Source: Pokkaliibacter plantistimulans
Lineage (GTDB): Bacteria; Pseudomonadota; Gammaproteobacteria; Pseudomonadales; Balneatricaceae
DNA length: 64,000 nt
Reading direction: 5' to 3'
NCBI RefSeq assembly: GCF_046844695.1
Contig: NZ_CP177354.1
Location: 744,001 to 808,000, forward strand
The notes under the pieces were generated by a model. The model was not told the origin of the DNA. It searched no databases and saw only the letters and a program-made list of their open reading frames with translations. Positions 1-8,006 of the stretch are shown here, in pieces (positions within the stretch are counted from its first letter, which is position 1; every line of letters starts with the position of its first letter). A program made the position numbers and the translations under genes.

Positions 1-1
1 C

Positions 2-388
2 AAGAACGGTCAGGGCAAGGATGAGCTGCTGCGCGACCTGCAGGACAACGGCTTTGAAGTGGTCGATCTCAGTGACGATGAAATGGCCAAGCTGCATATT
101 CGCTATATGATCGGCGGTCAGGCGCGGGAGATCACCAATGAGGTGCTGTACCGTTTTGAGTTCCCCGAGCGGCCCGGTGCCTTGTTGCGCTTCCTCAACA
201 AGTTCGGTCAGCGCTATAACGTTTCGATGTTCCACTACCGTAATCATGGCGCGGCCGATGGCCGGGTACTGGTGGGGATGCAGGTGGAGCCGGGCGAGCG
301 TGAAGCCCTGCTGAAGTCGATGGATGAGCTGGGCTATCCCTACTGGGAAGTCACCGATAATCTGGCCTACAAGCTGTTCTTGCGTTAA
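2..388 (+). CDS. ilvA: Threonine ammonia-lyase, biosynthetic (C-terminal part)
   Basis: The 5' end lies outside the window; only the last 128 residues are seen. They correspond to the C-terminal regulatory ACT-like domain of biosynthetic threonine dehydratase, with the typical FPERPGALLRFL and YRNHG segments and a C-terminal YKLFLR. The enzyme deaminates threonine to 2-oxobutanoate, the first step of isoleucine synthesis, and this domain carries isoleucine feedback inhibition in the family. The catalytic PLP domain cannot be inspected. A strong terminator follows 34 bp after the stop. Confidence 0.93.
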   Translation, partial: KNGQGKDELLRDLQDNGFEVVDLSDDEMAKLHIRYMIGGQAREITNEVLYRFEFPERPGALLRFLNKFGQRYNVSMFHYRNHGAADGRVLVGMQVEPGEREALLKSMDELGYPYWEVTDNLAYKLFLR

Positions 389-421
389 GTAGCAGCTATC
401 AGGTTTTCATCGAGCAATAAG

Positions 422-447
422 AATGGCGCCCACGGGCGCCATTTTTT
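422..447 (+). terminator. Rho-independent terminator after ilvA
   Basis: A 10-bp perfect stem (AATGGCGCCC / GGGCGCCATT) is followed by six T. It lies between the convergent ilvA and mtnD genes and, being A/T flanked on both sides, may serve both. Confidence 0.9.
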
Positions 448-466
448 ATGGGTGGTGTTACGGCGC

Positions 467-1009
467 TCAGGCCAGCAGCGGGAAGCTGGCGGCGATGTCC
501 GAACCGGTGAAGTGGGCGACCCAGCCTTCGGCATTGTTGAACAGACGGATAGCGGTAAACGTCGGTGCGCTGCCCATATCGAACCAGTGCGGGGTGTTCT
601 CCGGTACGCTGATCAGGTCGTCCTTGCAGCACAGTACCTGATAGATACGGTCGCCGATGTGCAGGCAGAACAGTCCCTGACCGGCGACGAAAAAGCGGAC
701 TTCATCTTCGCTGTGGCGATGCTCGCTGAGAAACTTCTGGCGGAATTCATCTTTCTGCGGGTGGTCGGGTTTCATGCTGACCACATCCACGGTGATATAG
801 CCGTTCTCATCTTTCAGGCGCTGAATGTCGCTGGCATAGGCCGCCAGAATGTCATCATTGCTCATCTCTGCCGTGATGGGGGTGCTGGCATTCCAGCGCT
901 CGAAGCGGACACCGGCTGCCTGCAGCAGTCCGGCAATCTCGGCACCGTCCTCGGTGTGCTGCAGAGGCTGGCCGGGCTGGTTATCAGCGAAGATAGTCAA
1001 AGCGCTCAT
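467..1009 (-). CDS. mtnD: Acireductone dioxygenase
   Basis: A 180-residue cupin enzyme that oxidises the acireductone of the methionine salvage pathway, giving formate and 2-oxo-4-methylthiobutanoate (Fe form) or the off-pathway CO-releasing reaction (Ni form). The metal ligands are all present: H97 and H99 in EHRHSEDE, E103, and H141 in ENTPHW. The length equals that of well-studied bacterial ARDs. It is the last gene of a minus-strand mtnB-mtnC-mtnD set, 126 bp downstream of mtnC. The metal used cannot be told from sequence. Confidence 0.96.
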   Translation of the reverse strand: MSALTIFADNQPGQPLQHTEDGAEIAGLLQAAGVRFERWNASTPITAEMSNDDILAAYASDIQRLKDENGYITVDVVSMKPDHPQKDEFRQKFLSEHRHSEDEVRFFVAGQGLFCLHIGDRIYQVLCCKDDLISVPENTPHWFDMGSAPTFTAIRLFNNAEGWVAHFTGSDIAASFPLLA

Positions 1010-1135
1010 CAGGGTTCCTCAGGTTGGCGGGCAGTTGCGCCTGCAGGGCAGGCACACCGCCGTATAGTTATTCACAGTCCCCGCACCTTACCCGCTGCAG
1101 GGATTATCCACAACCCGTGCCACCGGGGCGGGCAG

Positions 1136-1864
1136 TTACTTGCAGGGGACCTCGGTAAAGTCAGTCGCAACCGGATGGCGGCCACTGGCAGGCTGGCCGT
1201 CACGACGCAGTTCACAGGTCTTCATCCCCGCTGCTCTGGCCGCATCCAGCTCTTCGGCAATGTCCGACAGGAACAGAATGCAGGGCGCCGGCAGATCAAT
1301 CTCGGCCTGAATCCGCTGATAGGCGACACGTTCGCGTTTGGCCCCGGTGGTGGTGTCGAAGTAGCCGCTGAACAGCGGGGTCAGGTCACCGAAGTCACTG
1401 AAGCCGAACAGCAGCTTCTGCGCCGGTACTGAACCTGAACTGAACACATACAGCTCGATCCCGGCTTGGTGCCAGCGCTGCAGATAGTCATGGGCATCAG
1501 TGTACAGATGGCCGGTAAAGTCGCCCTGACGGTAGCCCACGTCCCAGATCATGCCCTGCAATGTTTTCAGCGGTGTGACCTTACGGTCGTCCTCGATCCA
1601 GCGCAGCAGGACGCCGATCAGCGTCTCGGTATCGGCTTCCACCCAGCCAATCTCGCCCGCCACCAGCATCAGCTGATGTTTGACCTGCGGGTCGTCGGCA
1701 TGCTCGCGGACGAAGGCGGGCAGGTGCTCGGCGGCGTAGGGAAACAGCACATTCTTGACGAAACTGATATCGCTGGTGGTGCCTTCGATATCGGTCAGCA
1801 CTGCTGCGATGCCGATGTCTTCCAGCGCCAGAGGATCCAGATGGGGGGTATCAGACTGACTCAT
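1136..1864 (-). CDS. mtnC: Enolase-phosphatase E1 (2,3-diketo-5-methylthiopentyl-1-phosphate)
   Basis: A HAD-superfamily enzyme of 242 residues that both enolises and dephosphorylates the diketo intermediate of methionine salvage. HAD motif I appears as DIEGTT (D25, E27), and VFSSGS and FLSDI supply motifs II and III-like segments. The start codon overlaps the mtnB stop by 4 bp (ATGA), indicating translational coupling. Its product feeds MtnD directly downstream. Confidence 0.96.
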   Translation of the reverse strand: MSQSDTPHLDPLALEDIGIAAVLTDIEGTTSDISFVKNVLFPYAAEHLPAFVREHADDPQVKHQLMLVAGEIGWVEADTETLIGVLLRWIEDDRKVTPLKTLQGMIWDVGYRQGDFTGHLYTDAHDYLQRWHQAGIELYVFSSGSVPAQKLLFGFSDFGDLTPLFSGYFDTTTGAKRERVAYQRIQAEIDLPAPCILFLSDIAEELDAARAAGMKTCELRRDGQPASGRHPVATDFTEVPCK

Positions 1865-2475
1865 CCTCGTCCTCCGAGACGACGCATTTCCATTTCACAG
1901 GCAAACAGGAATTCCAGCCCTTCCAGATGGCGGCGGGCTTCATCAATGGTCTGGCCCCAGGCATAGAGGCCATGGCCGCGCACCAGCAGACCCCATTGCA
2001 GCGGCCGGGCGCGCCAGCGCTGCTCAATCTGTTCGGCCAGTATCTGCATGTCCTGCGTATTGTCAAAGATCGGCAGGCAGACGGTGGCTTCATGGGTCAG
2101 GTTGCCTTGCAGGCTCTTCTGCATCTCGAACCCTTCCAGCGGCAGATGGTCACCGGGCGTCAGCCGTGACAGGACGGTAGAAGCGACCGAATGGGTGTGC
2201 AACACCGCGCCGATCTGCGGGCTGAGGCGATACAGCGCCGTGTGTACCAGGGTTTCGGCAGAGGGCTTGCCGGGCGTGATGGCTTCCCCGGCGAGATTGA
2301 CCTGCAGGAAATCCTCGTCGGTCAGATAGCCCTTGTGGCGGCCGGAAGCCGTCACCAGCGCCCGGTCATCGCCAAGGCGCATGGAAAAGTTGCCACCAGT
2401 GGCGGGACACCAACCGCGCTGGTCAATCCAGCGACCGGCGTCAATCAGAGCCTGGCTGGCAAATGACAGAGTCAT
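1861..2475 (-). CDS. mtnB: Methylthioribulose-1-phosphate dehydratase
   Basis: A class II aldolase-fold dehydratase (204 residues) that removes water from 5-methylthioribulose-1-phosphate in methionine salvage. Visible hallmarks are the N-terminal ATGGNFS phosphate loop, E74 in PSAET and the zinc histidines H93/H95 in VLHTHS, with a later VRGHG histidine. An AAGGA ribosome site lies 7 bp before the ATG. First gene of the mtnBCD operon; mtnA/mtnP are not in the window. Confidence 0.95.
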   Translation of the reverse strand: MTLSFASQALIDAGRWIDQRGWCPATGGNFSMRLGDDRALVTASGRHKGYLTDEDFLQVNLAGEAITPGKPSAETLVHTALYRLSPQIGAVLHTHSVASTVLSRLTPGDHLPLEGFEMQKSLQGNLTHEATVCLPIFDNTQDMQILAEQIEQRWRARPLQWGLLVRGHGLYAWGQTIDEARRHLEGLEFLFACEMEMRRLGGRG

Positions 2476-2782
2476 AGGCGGATCCTTGTTAAGGAATGGA
2501 GTGGACTGCCGACAGTATGGAGAGCAGCAATCCAGCGCAGACTGCCATTCTATGTCAGTGATGGCAGTGAGTGAATGTATATGGCCTGCTGACGATGGCT
2601 CCAGTTATCCCGTATGACTGTACAGATGCCGCAAACAGGCGGGTTTTACTGCGTGATCGGGTGAGTTTTTGCCGGTATTGCCGCTGCCCTGCAGGTGGCC
2701 GAGGGCTATACTGAAACAGGTGGATCGCAGGGGCCGGGCATGACCGTGCCACAGTTTGGGAAGAACGGGTGTGGGAAAAGCG
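2476..2782. other. Divergent intergenic region mtnB / binding protein
   Basis: 307 bp without a gene, holding the 5' regions of two divergent units. Apart from the mtnB promoter candidate (2541-2575) I see no clear element; no riboswitch or small ORF is convincing. Confidence 0.6.
2541..2575 (-). promoter_or_regulatory. Candidate mtnB promoter with inverted repeat
   Basis: On the minus strand TTCACT and TAGAAT are separated by 17 bp, a plausible sigma-70 pair about 70 bp upstream of mtnB. A perfect 8-bp inverted repeat (ACTGCCAT 2541-2548 / ATGGCAGT 2561-2568) overlaps the -10 region and could be an operator. No SAM riboswitch is recognisable. Confidence 0.35.
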
Positions 2783-3544
2783 ATGTTGAACATGCCGCTA
2801 ATGGCATTGCTGTGGTGCTGTTTAAGTCTGAGCTGGGCATCGGCTGCACGTGCAGAGTCGCTACGGATTGCTACCGAGGGCGCCTACCCCCCGTTTAACT
2901 ATATCGATGCGCAGGGCAATCTGGTCGGCTTTGATGTCGATATTGGCAAGGCGCTGTGCAACAGCATGAAGGTCCACTGTGACTTTGTAGCCGTCGAGTG
3001 GGGCAAACTGCTGGATGGTCTGGAGGCCGGTTTCTACGACGTGGTGGTGGCCAGCATGGCCGACACGCCTGAGCGCCGTCATCAGGCGCTGTTTAGCGAT
3101 GCCTACTACCGCTCCCACTCTTCTTTTGTGGGTGACCCCAGCCGCTTTGCCGACCTGTCGCCTGTGTCCCTCAGCAAAATGCGACTGGCTGCCGAGTCGA
3201 GCACCATTCAGGCGGCCTATCTGCATTCGGAGTATCCCGACAGCGTGGTAATCACGCCGCCCACCCAGCCCGAAGTATTTACTGCGCTGGCCAGGGGGGA
3301 AGCCGATCTGGTGCTGGCCGACTCCATCAGCATCCTGATGTTTCTCAAAAGTCCGGAGGGGCAACAGTTTGATTTTATCAACTACCCACTGGATACCAGC
3401 AAGCTCAACTCCACGGCCCACATCGCCGTCGGCAAACAGCATCCCGAGCTGGTCCAGCGCATCAATCAGGCGATCAACAACATTCGTCTGAACGGTGACT
3501 ATGACCGTATCAATCGCAAGTATTTCCCTTTCAGTGTGTTCTAG
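2783..3544 (+). CDS. Periplasmic substrate-binding protein, family 3 (amino-acid type)
   Basis: A 253-residue SBP_bac_3 protein with an N-terminal signal peptide (hydrophobic residues about 4-18, cleavage near AARA). The family signature GxYPPFNY and GFDVDIGKAL follow at once. I chose the ATG at 2783, preceded by GGGA; a TTG at 2756 and a GTG at 2771 are in frame upstream. No ABC permease or ATPase gene is adjacent. Its stop codon abuts the start of a membrane diguanylate cyclase, so it may act as a periplasmic sensor partner rather than a transport component. Ligand unknown; basic or polar amino acids are usual for the family. Confidence 0.85.
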   Translation: MLNMPLMALLWCCLSLSWASAARAESLRIATEGAYPPFNYIDAQGNLVGFDVDIGKALCNSMKVHCDFVAVEWGKLLDGLEAGFYDVVVASMADTPERRHQALFSDAYYRSHSSFVGDPSRFADLSPVSLSKMRLAAESSTIQAAYLHSEYPDSVVITPPTQPEVFTALARGEADLVLADSISILMFLKSPEGQQFDFINYPLDTSKLNSTAHIAVGKQHPELVQRINQAINNIRLNGDYDRINRKYFPFSVF

Positions 3545-5206
3545 ATGCCGAACGCCAGAGAACAGGCGGCTGCGCCTCCTCAACTCCAGCCACCACTGAG
3601 CACGCTGGCACGACTGCGGCACTGGCGGCCACGGCTGATGGCAGTATCGCTGTGGCTGATGGCACTGGTGATCCTGTGTCTGGGGGCGACGGCCTGGATG
3701 GCTATTCCGCTGCTGGGCGATATTGCCCACAAGTCGATGCAGACCCGTGATGTGCATATTCCCACCATCGTCGAAACCCAGCGCAATGCCATCAAGCTCG
3801 AAGACCTCGGCCGCTACGTCAGCAATGTGTTCTGGTCACGGGATGCGCGAACCGAGCGGGACAACCGGCTGGAAGCCCAGGTGCTGGTGCAGGGCATCCA
3901 GCTGGATAAGGATGAGGAGCTGAGTCGCGGCACCGCCACTATTCTGGACGGCATCCAGCAGCTGATCCGCATCCGCACCGAGCAACGCGGTCTGGAAGAC
4001 AGCATTCGCAGCCATGCTGAAAGCCTGCACGATTACTGGCTGCAGGTGTCGCGTCAGCTGACGGCGCCCCTGCCGGAGCTGGACAAGGTGCTGCAGCAGT
4101 TGCCGTTGCAGGCCATCCACCTGACCGCGCTCGACCCGCATATCGAGGACCTGCTGAAGGAAGTGCATCAGACGGAGATAACGCTGGCCAGTCAAAACCT
4201 GGACGAGGTCAGCCGCTCGGCGCTGCAGCGTCAGTTGCAGGCGCTGGATACCCTGCTGAGCCGGGAATTGCTGCTGGACAGCCATGCCCGTGATGTCTTT
4301 GCCGAAGTGCTGGATACGCAGCGTGGTCTGTCCAATCACCTTACTACCGATGCGGCGTTCAAAGCCAAACAGGTGGCCGAGGATGTGCGTGCCGATGCCC
4401 AGCTGCTGCAGCGCTACAGCCTGTTGCTGTTTGCGGTGCTGCTGGTGGGGACGGTCATCGCTTTCCTAACCCTGCATCGGCTGGTGCTGCGGCCGATTCA
4501 CATGGCGCTGGGCGGTCTGCGCTCGGTACAGCATCATCATGCGGCCATTCGCCTGCCGCGGGTGCGTTTCCATGAGCTGGATACCATCTGCCGGGCGGTA
4601 GAGGAGTACGGCGACCTGACCAACCGGTTGCGTACGGCCAACACCGAACTGCGTACCCTGTCGCAGAGCGATGGCCTGACCGGGCTGGCCAACCGGCGCA
4701 GCTTCGATGCCCAGCTGAAGGCCGAGTTCAATCGTGCTCATCGTCATGGTCACGGGCTGGCACTGGTGATGATTGATGTTGATCACTTCAAGCAGCTCAA
4801 TGATCAGCAGGGTCATCTGACCGGTGATGACTGTCTGCGCGCGCTGGCTGAGGTGTTGCTGCACTATACCCAGCGAACCGGCGAACTGGCGGCCCGTTAT
4901 GGCGGGGAAGAGTTTGCCCTGATCCTGCCGCAGCTGACGCATCAGGAAGTGATCGCGCTGGCAGAAGACATTCGTGGCGAGATTGAACAGCTGGCCTCGG
5001 TACGTAATGAGCAGGGCCAGACAGTGCATTTCACCGTCAGTGCCGGCATCGTCCATTCTCCCCGCGGCCGTGATATTGCCAGTGTCGAGCAGCTTATCAG
5101 CCGTGCCGACAAAGCCTTGTATCAGGCCAAACGCAATGGCCGCAATCGGGTGGAAATCTACAGCATCGGCATGGGCTCGGACTCCCAGACACTGGGGCAG
5201 GTGTAA
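3545..5206 (+). CDS. Membrane sensor diguanylate cyclase (GGEEF)
   Basis: A 553-residue protein: TM1 about residues 31-57, a roughly 230-residue helical periplasmic domain, TM2 about 292-315, a HAMP-like linker and a C-terminal GGDEF domain with an intact GGEEF catalytic motif (453-457). It should make c-di-GMP from two GTP. The inhibitory I-site normally RxxD is RTGE here (444-447), so product inhibition may be altered. The ATG follows the stop of the periplasmic binding gene with no gap, suggesting a two-gene signalling unit in which ligand capture outside controls c-di-GMP inside. That coupling is inference. Confidence 0.9.
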   Translation: MPNAREQAAAPPQLQPPLSTLARLRHWRPRLMAVSLWLMALVILCLGATAWMAIPLLGDIAHKSMQTRDVHIPTIVETQRNAIKLEDLGRYVSNVFWSRDARTERDNRLEAQVLVQGIQLDKDEELSRGTATILDGIQQLIRIRTEQRGLEDSIRSHAESLHDYWLQVSRQLTAPLPELDKVLQQLPLQAIHLTALDPHIEDLLKEVHQTEITLASQNLDEVSRSALQRQLQALDTLLSRELLLDSHARDVFAEVLDTQRGLSNHLTTDAAFKAKQVAEDVRADAQLLQRYSLLLFAVLLVGTVIAFLTLHRLVLRPIHMALGGLRSVQHHHAAIRLPRVRFHELDTICRAVEEYGDLTNRLRTANTELRTLSQSDGLTGLANRRSFDAQLKAEFNRAHRHGHGLALVMIDVDHFKQLNDQQGHLTGDDCLRALAEVLLHYTQRTGELAARYGGEEFALILPQLTHQEVIALAEDIRGEIEQLASVRNEQGQTVHFTVSAGIVHSPRGRDIASVEQLISRADKALYQAKRNGRNRVEIYSIGMGSDSQTLGQV

Positions 5207-5281
5207 TGCTTGCCTGACCGGGCGTGCCGGGATAGCGTTGCACTCACCTTCATTGCAGCGGCCACATATCAGGAGACACCC

Positions 5282-6025
5282 ATGCATCCGATCATGCTGA
5301 TCACCGGTGCCAGTCGCGGTATCGGCGCGGCGACAGCCCGTCTGGCGGCCCGTCACGGCTATGCCGTCTGTATCAACTATCTCAACAATCATGTGGCCGC
5401 CGAGACGGTGCGGGCTGACATTGAGCGCGAAGGTGGCGATGCCATGGTGGTGCAGGCTGATGTCAGTCAGGAGGCCGATGTGTTGCGCCTGTTTGCTGCC
5501 ATTGACCGCTGGGGGCAGCTGGCCTGTGTGGTCAACAATGCCGGTATTCTGGAGACCCAGATGCGGCTGGAAGACATGAGTGTCGAGCGCTTGCAGCGGG
5601 TGATGGCGGCCAATGTTACCAGTACCTTTCTGTGCTGCCGCGAGGCCGTCAAACGTCTGTCGACCCGGCGCGGTGGTCCCGGCGGCAGTATCGTCAATAT
5701 CTCCTCCGGCGCGGCCCGTTCCGGCTCGCCCAACGAATACATCGACTATGCCGCTTCCAAGGGTGCGGTTGATTCTCTGACCCTCGGGCTGGCCAAGGAA
5801 GTGGCCGCCGAGGGGATTCGCGTCAATGGCGTCCGTCCCGGCTTTATCTATACCGATATTCATACGGCGGGCGGTGAACCCGGACGGGTGGATCGGCTGG
5901 CGCCGCAGATTCCGCTGCAGCGTGGCGGGTATCCCGAGGAAGTGGCGGAAGCGATCCTGTGGCTGGCGTCGGACAAGGCATCCTATACGACAGGCAGCTT
6001 TATTGATGTGCTGGGTGGACGCTGA
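5282..6025 (+). CDS. SDR family NAD(P)-dependent oxidoreductase
   Basis: A classical short-chain dehydrogenase of 247 residues with the nucleotide motif TGASRGIG, NNAG, the catalytic serine in VNISSGAA, and YAASKGA (Tyr/Lys pair). The start at 5282 has a CAGGAG site; an upstream in-frame start at 5210 lies in the intergenic gap. Closest in type to FabG/glucose dehydrogenase-like SDRs; substrate cannot be assigned. It lies 75 bp after the cyclase gene and may be co-transcribed. Confidence 0.88.
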   Translation: MHPIMLITGASRGIGAATARLAARHGYAVCINYLNNHVAAETVRADIEREGGDAMVVQADVSQEADVLRLFAAIDRWGQLACVVNNAGILETQMRLEDMSVERLQRVMAANVTSTFLCCREAVKRLSTRRGGPGGSIVNISSGAARSGSPNEYIDYAASKGAVDSLTLGLAKEVAAEGIRVNGVRPGFIYTDIHTAGGEPGRVDRLAPQIPLQRGGYPEEVAEAILWLASDKASYTTGSFIDVLGGR

Positions 6026-6052
6026 GTCCGGGGGCTGGCAAAACAGACAGGC

Positions 6053-6087
6053 AAAAAAATGCCCTGCTCAGACAGGAAGAGCAGGGC
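6053..6087 (-). terminator. Rho-independent terminator (minus strand)
   Basis: A 9-bp perfect stem (GCCCTGCTC 6061-6069 / GAGCAGGGC 6079-6087). Read on the minus strand it is followed by seven T (6053-6059). It terminates the aspA transcript or a 3'-derived RNA; the SDR gene ends convergently at 6025. Confidence 0.85.
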
Positions 6088-6200
6088 GGTTAATAATATG
6101 TCCCGCGAACGATTAACGGGACATACTTGCTTATGAAAAAGGTCTCCCTCCACGGTAGCGAGGGAGGTGGTCGGAAACCGGAGATGCTCCGACCGGAAAT
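6061..6200 (-). ncRNA. Candidate structured RNA: four consecutive stem-loops
   Basis: Within 134 bp there are four perfect hairpins in a row: 6061-6087 (the terminator), 6098-6105/6117-6124 (ATGTCCCG/CGGGACAT), 6144-6150/6160-6166 (CTCCCTC/GAGGGAG) and 6169-6175/6188-6194 (GGTCGGA/TCCGACC). On the minus strand the series ends in an intrinsic terminator. It may be a small RNA or the processed 3' UTR of aspA. No known family is recognised and no promoter was identified. Confidence 0.4.
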
Positions 6201-6216
6201 CGTCTACATCCTGAGC

Positions 6217-6381
6217 TTAGCAGGCTGTTGAAAAGCGTTATCGAGACAGCCGAGACAAGGAAATACTCCCAGAGCACAAGAAACAGGCGAAAAAGCGGAG
6301 TTTAGTGAACTAAATGAGCATTTTGAGCCTGTTTTTGACGCGGTATTCGGCAACGCAGATAGATTTTCAACGACCTGTTAG
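6217..6381 (+). mobile_element. MITE-like repeat, copy A (157 bp plus TTAG duplication)
   Basis: Element 6221-6377 begins CAGGCTGTTGAAAA and ends TTTTCAACGACCTG, imperfect terminal inverted repeats. It is flanked by TTAG at 6217-6220 and 6378-6381. Inside is a long imperfect hairpin (AAACAGGC ... GCCTGTTT) centred on TTTAGTGAACTAAA. The long subtype, like copy D, holds about 19 extra bases before AAACAGGC. The right-hand duplication contains the TAA stop of aspA. No transposase is encoded. Confidence 0.85.
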
Positions 6382-7823
6382 TGATTGCCCAGCACTCGTG
6401 GGTTAACCATATTCTCCGGACGCAGGATGTCAGCCAGCAGGGCTTCATCCAGCAGTCCTTCCTCGCGCACCAGTTCCAGTACACCGCGACCGCTGATCAG
6501 GGCTTCCTTGGCGATACGGGTCGAATTGTCATAGCCGATGTAGGGGTTCAGCGCGGTGATCAGACCGATGGAGCCATCCACCAGCGCCTTGCAATGCTCG
6601 CGGTTGGCAGTGATGCCATCGATGCAGCGCTCACGCAGCATGTCCATGGCGCGCTTCAGCATGCGCATGGATTCCATGATCTTGTAGGCAATCAGGGGTT
6701 CCATCACGTTCAGCTGCAGCTGGCCGGCTTCGGCCGCCATGGTGATGGCCAGATCGTTGCCAATAATCTGATAGGCCACCTGATTGACCGCTTCAGGAAT
6801 GACCGGGTTGACCTTGCCGGGCATGATCGATGAACCGGGCTGCTGGGGTGGCAGATTGATTTCATTCAGACCGGTACGCGGACCGCTGGACAGCAGGCGC
6901 AGGTCATTACAGATCTTCGACAGTTTGACCGCCAGACGCTTGGTCATGCCGGAGAACAGTACGAAGGCGCCCATGTCAGAGGTGGCTTCGATCAGGTCAT
7001 TGGCCAGACGCATGGAGTGGCCGCAGACGCTGGACAGGTGTGCGACCGCCAGCGGCGCATAACGCGGATCAGCGTTGATGCCGGTACCGATGGCGGTGCC
7101 ACCCAGGTTCACTTCACGCAGCAGGTCGTAGAGGTTGGCGATGCGGTCAATGTCTTCACCCAGAGTGATGGAGAACGCACGGAACTCCTGGCCCAGGGTC
7201 ATGGGTACCGCGTCCTGTAACTGGGTGCGGCCCATCTTGATCACATCAGCAAACTCTTCGCCTTTGCGGGCGAACGATTCTTTTAATAGTGCCAGGCTGT
7301 CGACCAGCTCGGCGTGACTCAGTTGCAGACCCACGCGGATCGCCGTCGGGTAGGCGTCGTTGGTGGACTGTGACATGTTGACATCGTTGTTAGGGTGCAG
7401 GTGTTTATATGCACCTTTGGCATGACCCAGATATTCCAGCGCCACGTTGGCGATGACTTCATTGGCGTTCATGTTGGTAGAGGTACCGGCGCCACCCTGA
7501 ATCATGTCGACCACGAACTGATCGTGGAATTCACCGTTGATGATGCGGTCGCAGGCATGAGCAATGGCGTCGGCTTTGACCTGCTCCAGCATGCCCAGTT
7601 CGGCGTTGGCCGCGGCGGCGGCTTTCTTCACCATCGCCAGACCGAGGATCAGTTTGGGGAAGTGTGCCAGCGGTACGCCCGTCAGCTTGAAGTTCTCCAG
7701 AGCGCGCTGGGTCTGCACACCGTAATAAGCCTCCGCCGGTACCGCGAGGGTGCCGAGCAGGTCTTTTTCGATACGGTGGGGAAGCGCCTGAATGTCGTCC
7801 TGAACTGAAGGGCTGGGGATCAT
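6378..7823 (-). CDS. aspA: Aspartate ammonia-lyase
   Basis: A fumarase/aspartase-superfamily enzyme of 481 residues that interconverts aspartate and fumarate plus ammonia. The superfamily signature GSSIMPGKVNP is present, with GAGTSTNMNANEV and SQSTNDAYPT substrate-binding segments typical of aspartase. I take the ATG at 7823; a TTG at 7835 is in frame but has its purine-rich site too close. The stop codon lies within the 4-bp target duplication of MITE copy A, so the element sits directly after the gene. Divergent from a HypT-like LysR gene. Confidence 0.95.
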   Translation of the reverse strand: MIPSPSVQDDIQALPHRIEKDLLGTLAVPAEAYYGVQTQRALENFKLTGVPLAHFPKLILGLAMVKKAAAAANAELGMLEQVKADAIAHACDRIINGEFHDQFVVDMIQGGAGTSTNMNANEVIANVALEYLGHAKGAYKHLHPNNDVNMSQSTNDAYPTAIRVGLQLSHAELVDSLALLKESFARKGEEFADVIKMGRTQLQDAVPMTLGQEFRAFSITLGEDIDRIANLYDLLREVNLGGTAIGTGINADPRYAPLAVAHLSSVCGHSMRLANDLIEATSDMGAFVLFSGMTKRLAVKLSKICNDLRLLSSGPRTGLNEINLPPQQPGSSIMPGKVNPVIPEAVNQVAYQIIGNDLAITMAAEAGQLQLNVMEPLIAYKIMESMRMLKRAMDMLRERCIDGITANREHCKALVDGSIGLITALNPYIGYDNSTRIAKEALISGRGVLELVREEGLLDEALLADILRPENMVNPRVLGNH

Positions 7824-7923
7824 GATGTTTCGCAATCTCTCGGGTGATGTGCAGTGTGGTGGCTGCGATGGCGGCTATTGTCGGGGTTGGCGTTCAGGTT
7901 GACCAATGCTAATGTGCACTGCC

Positions 7924-7942
7924 GTATGCAATATCGGCATAC
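7924..7942. promoter_or_regulatory. LysR-type operator between aspA and the LysR gene
   Basis: Inverted repeat GTATGC-N7-GCATAC containing a T-N11-A core (T7927, A7939), the usual LysR-family binding signature, about 65 bp upstream of the LysR start and 100 bp upstream of aspA. Likely autoregulation and control of aspA; inference. Confidence 0.55.
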
Positions 7943-8006
7943 GCTAATGTAGTGTGTTTTTTCGACAGAGGGATGAGGGCCACAAGGCTCACATCGGGGG
8001 GGCAGG

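Noticed and set aside
452..1432. 326-residue plus-strand frame opposite mtnD and mtnC
   Set aside because: Covers two well-supported enzymes on the other strand and shows no protein family.
2476..2782. SAM-type riboswitch for the methionine salvage operon
   Set aside because: No terminator/antiterminator pair or conserved SAM core could be found upstream of mtnB.
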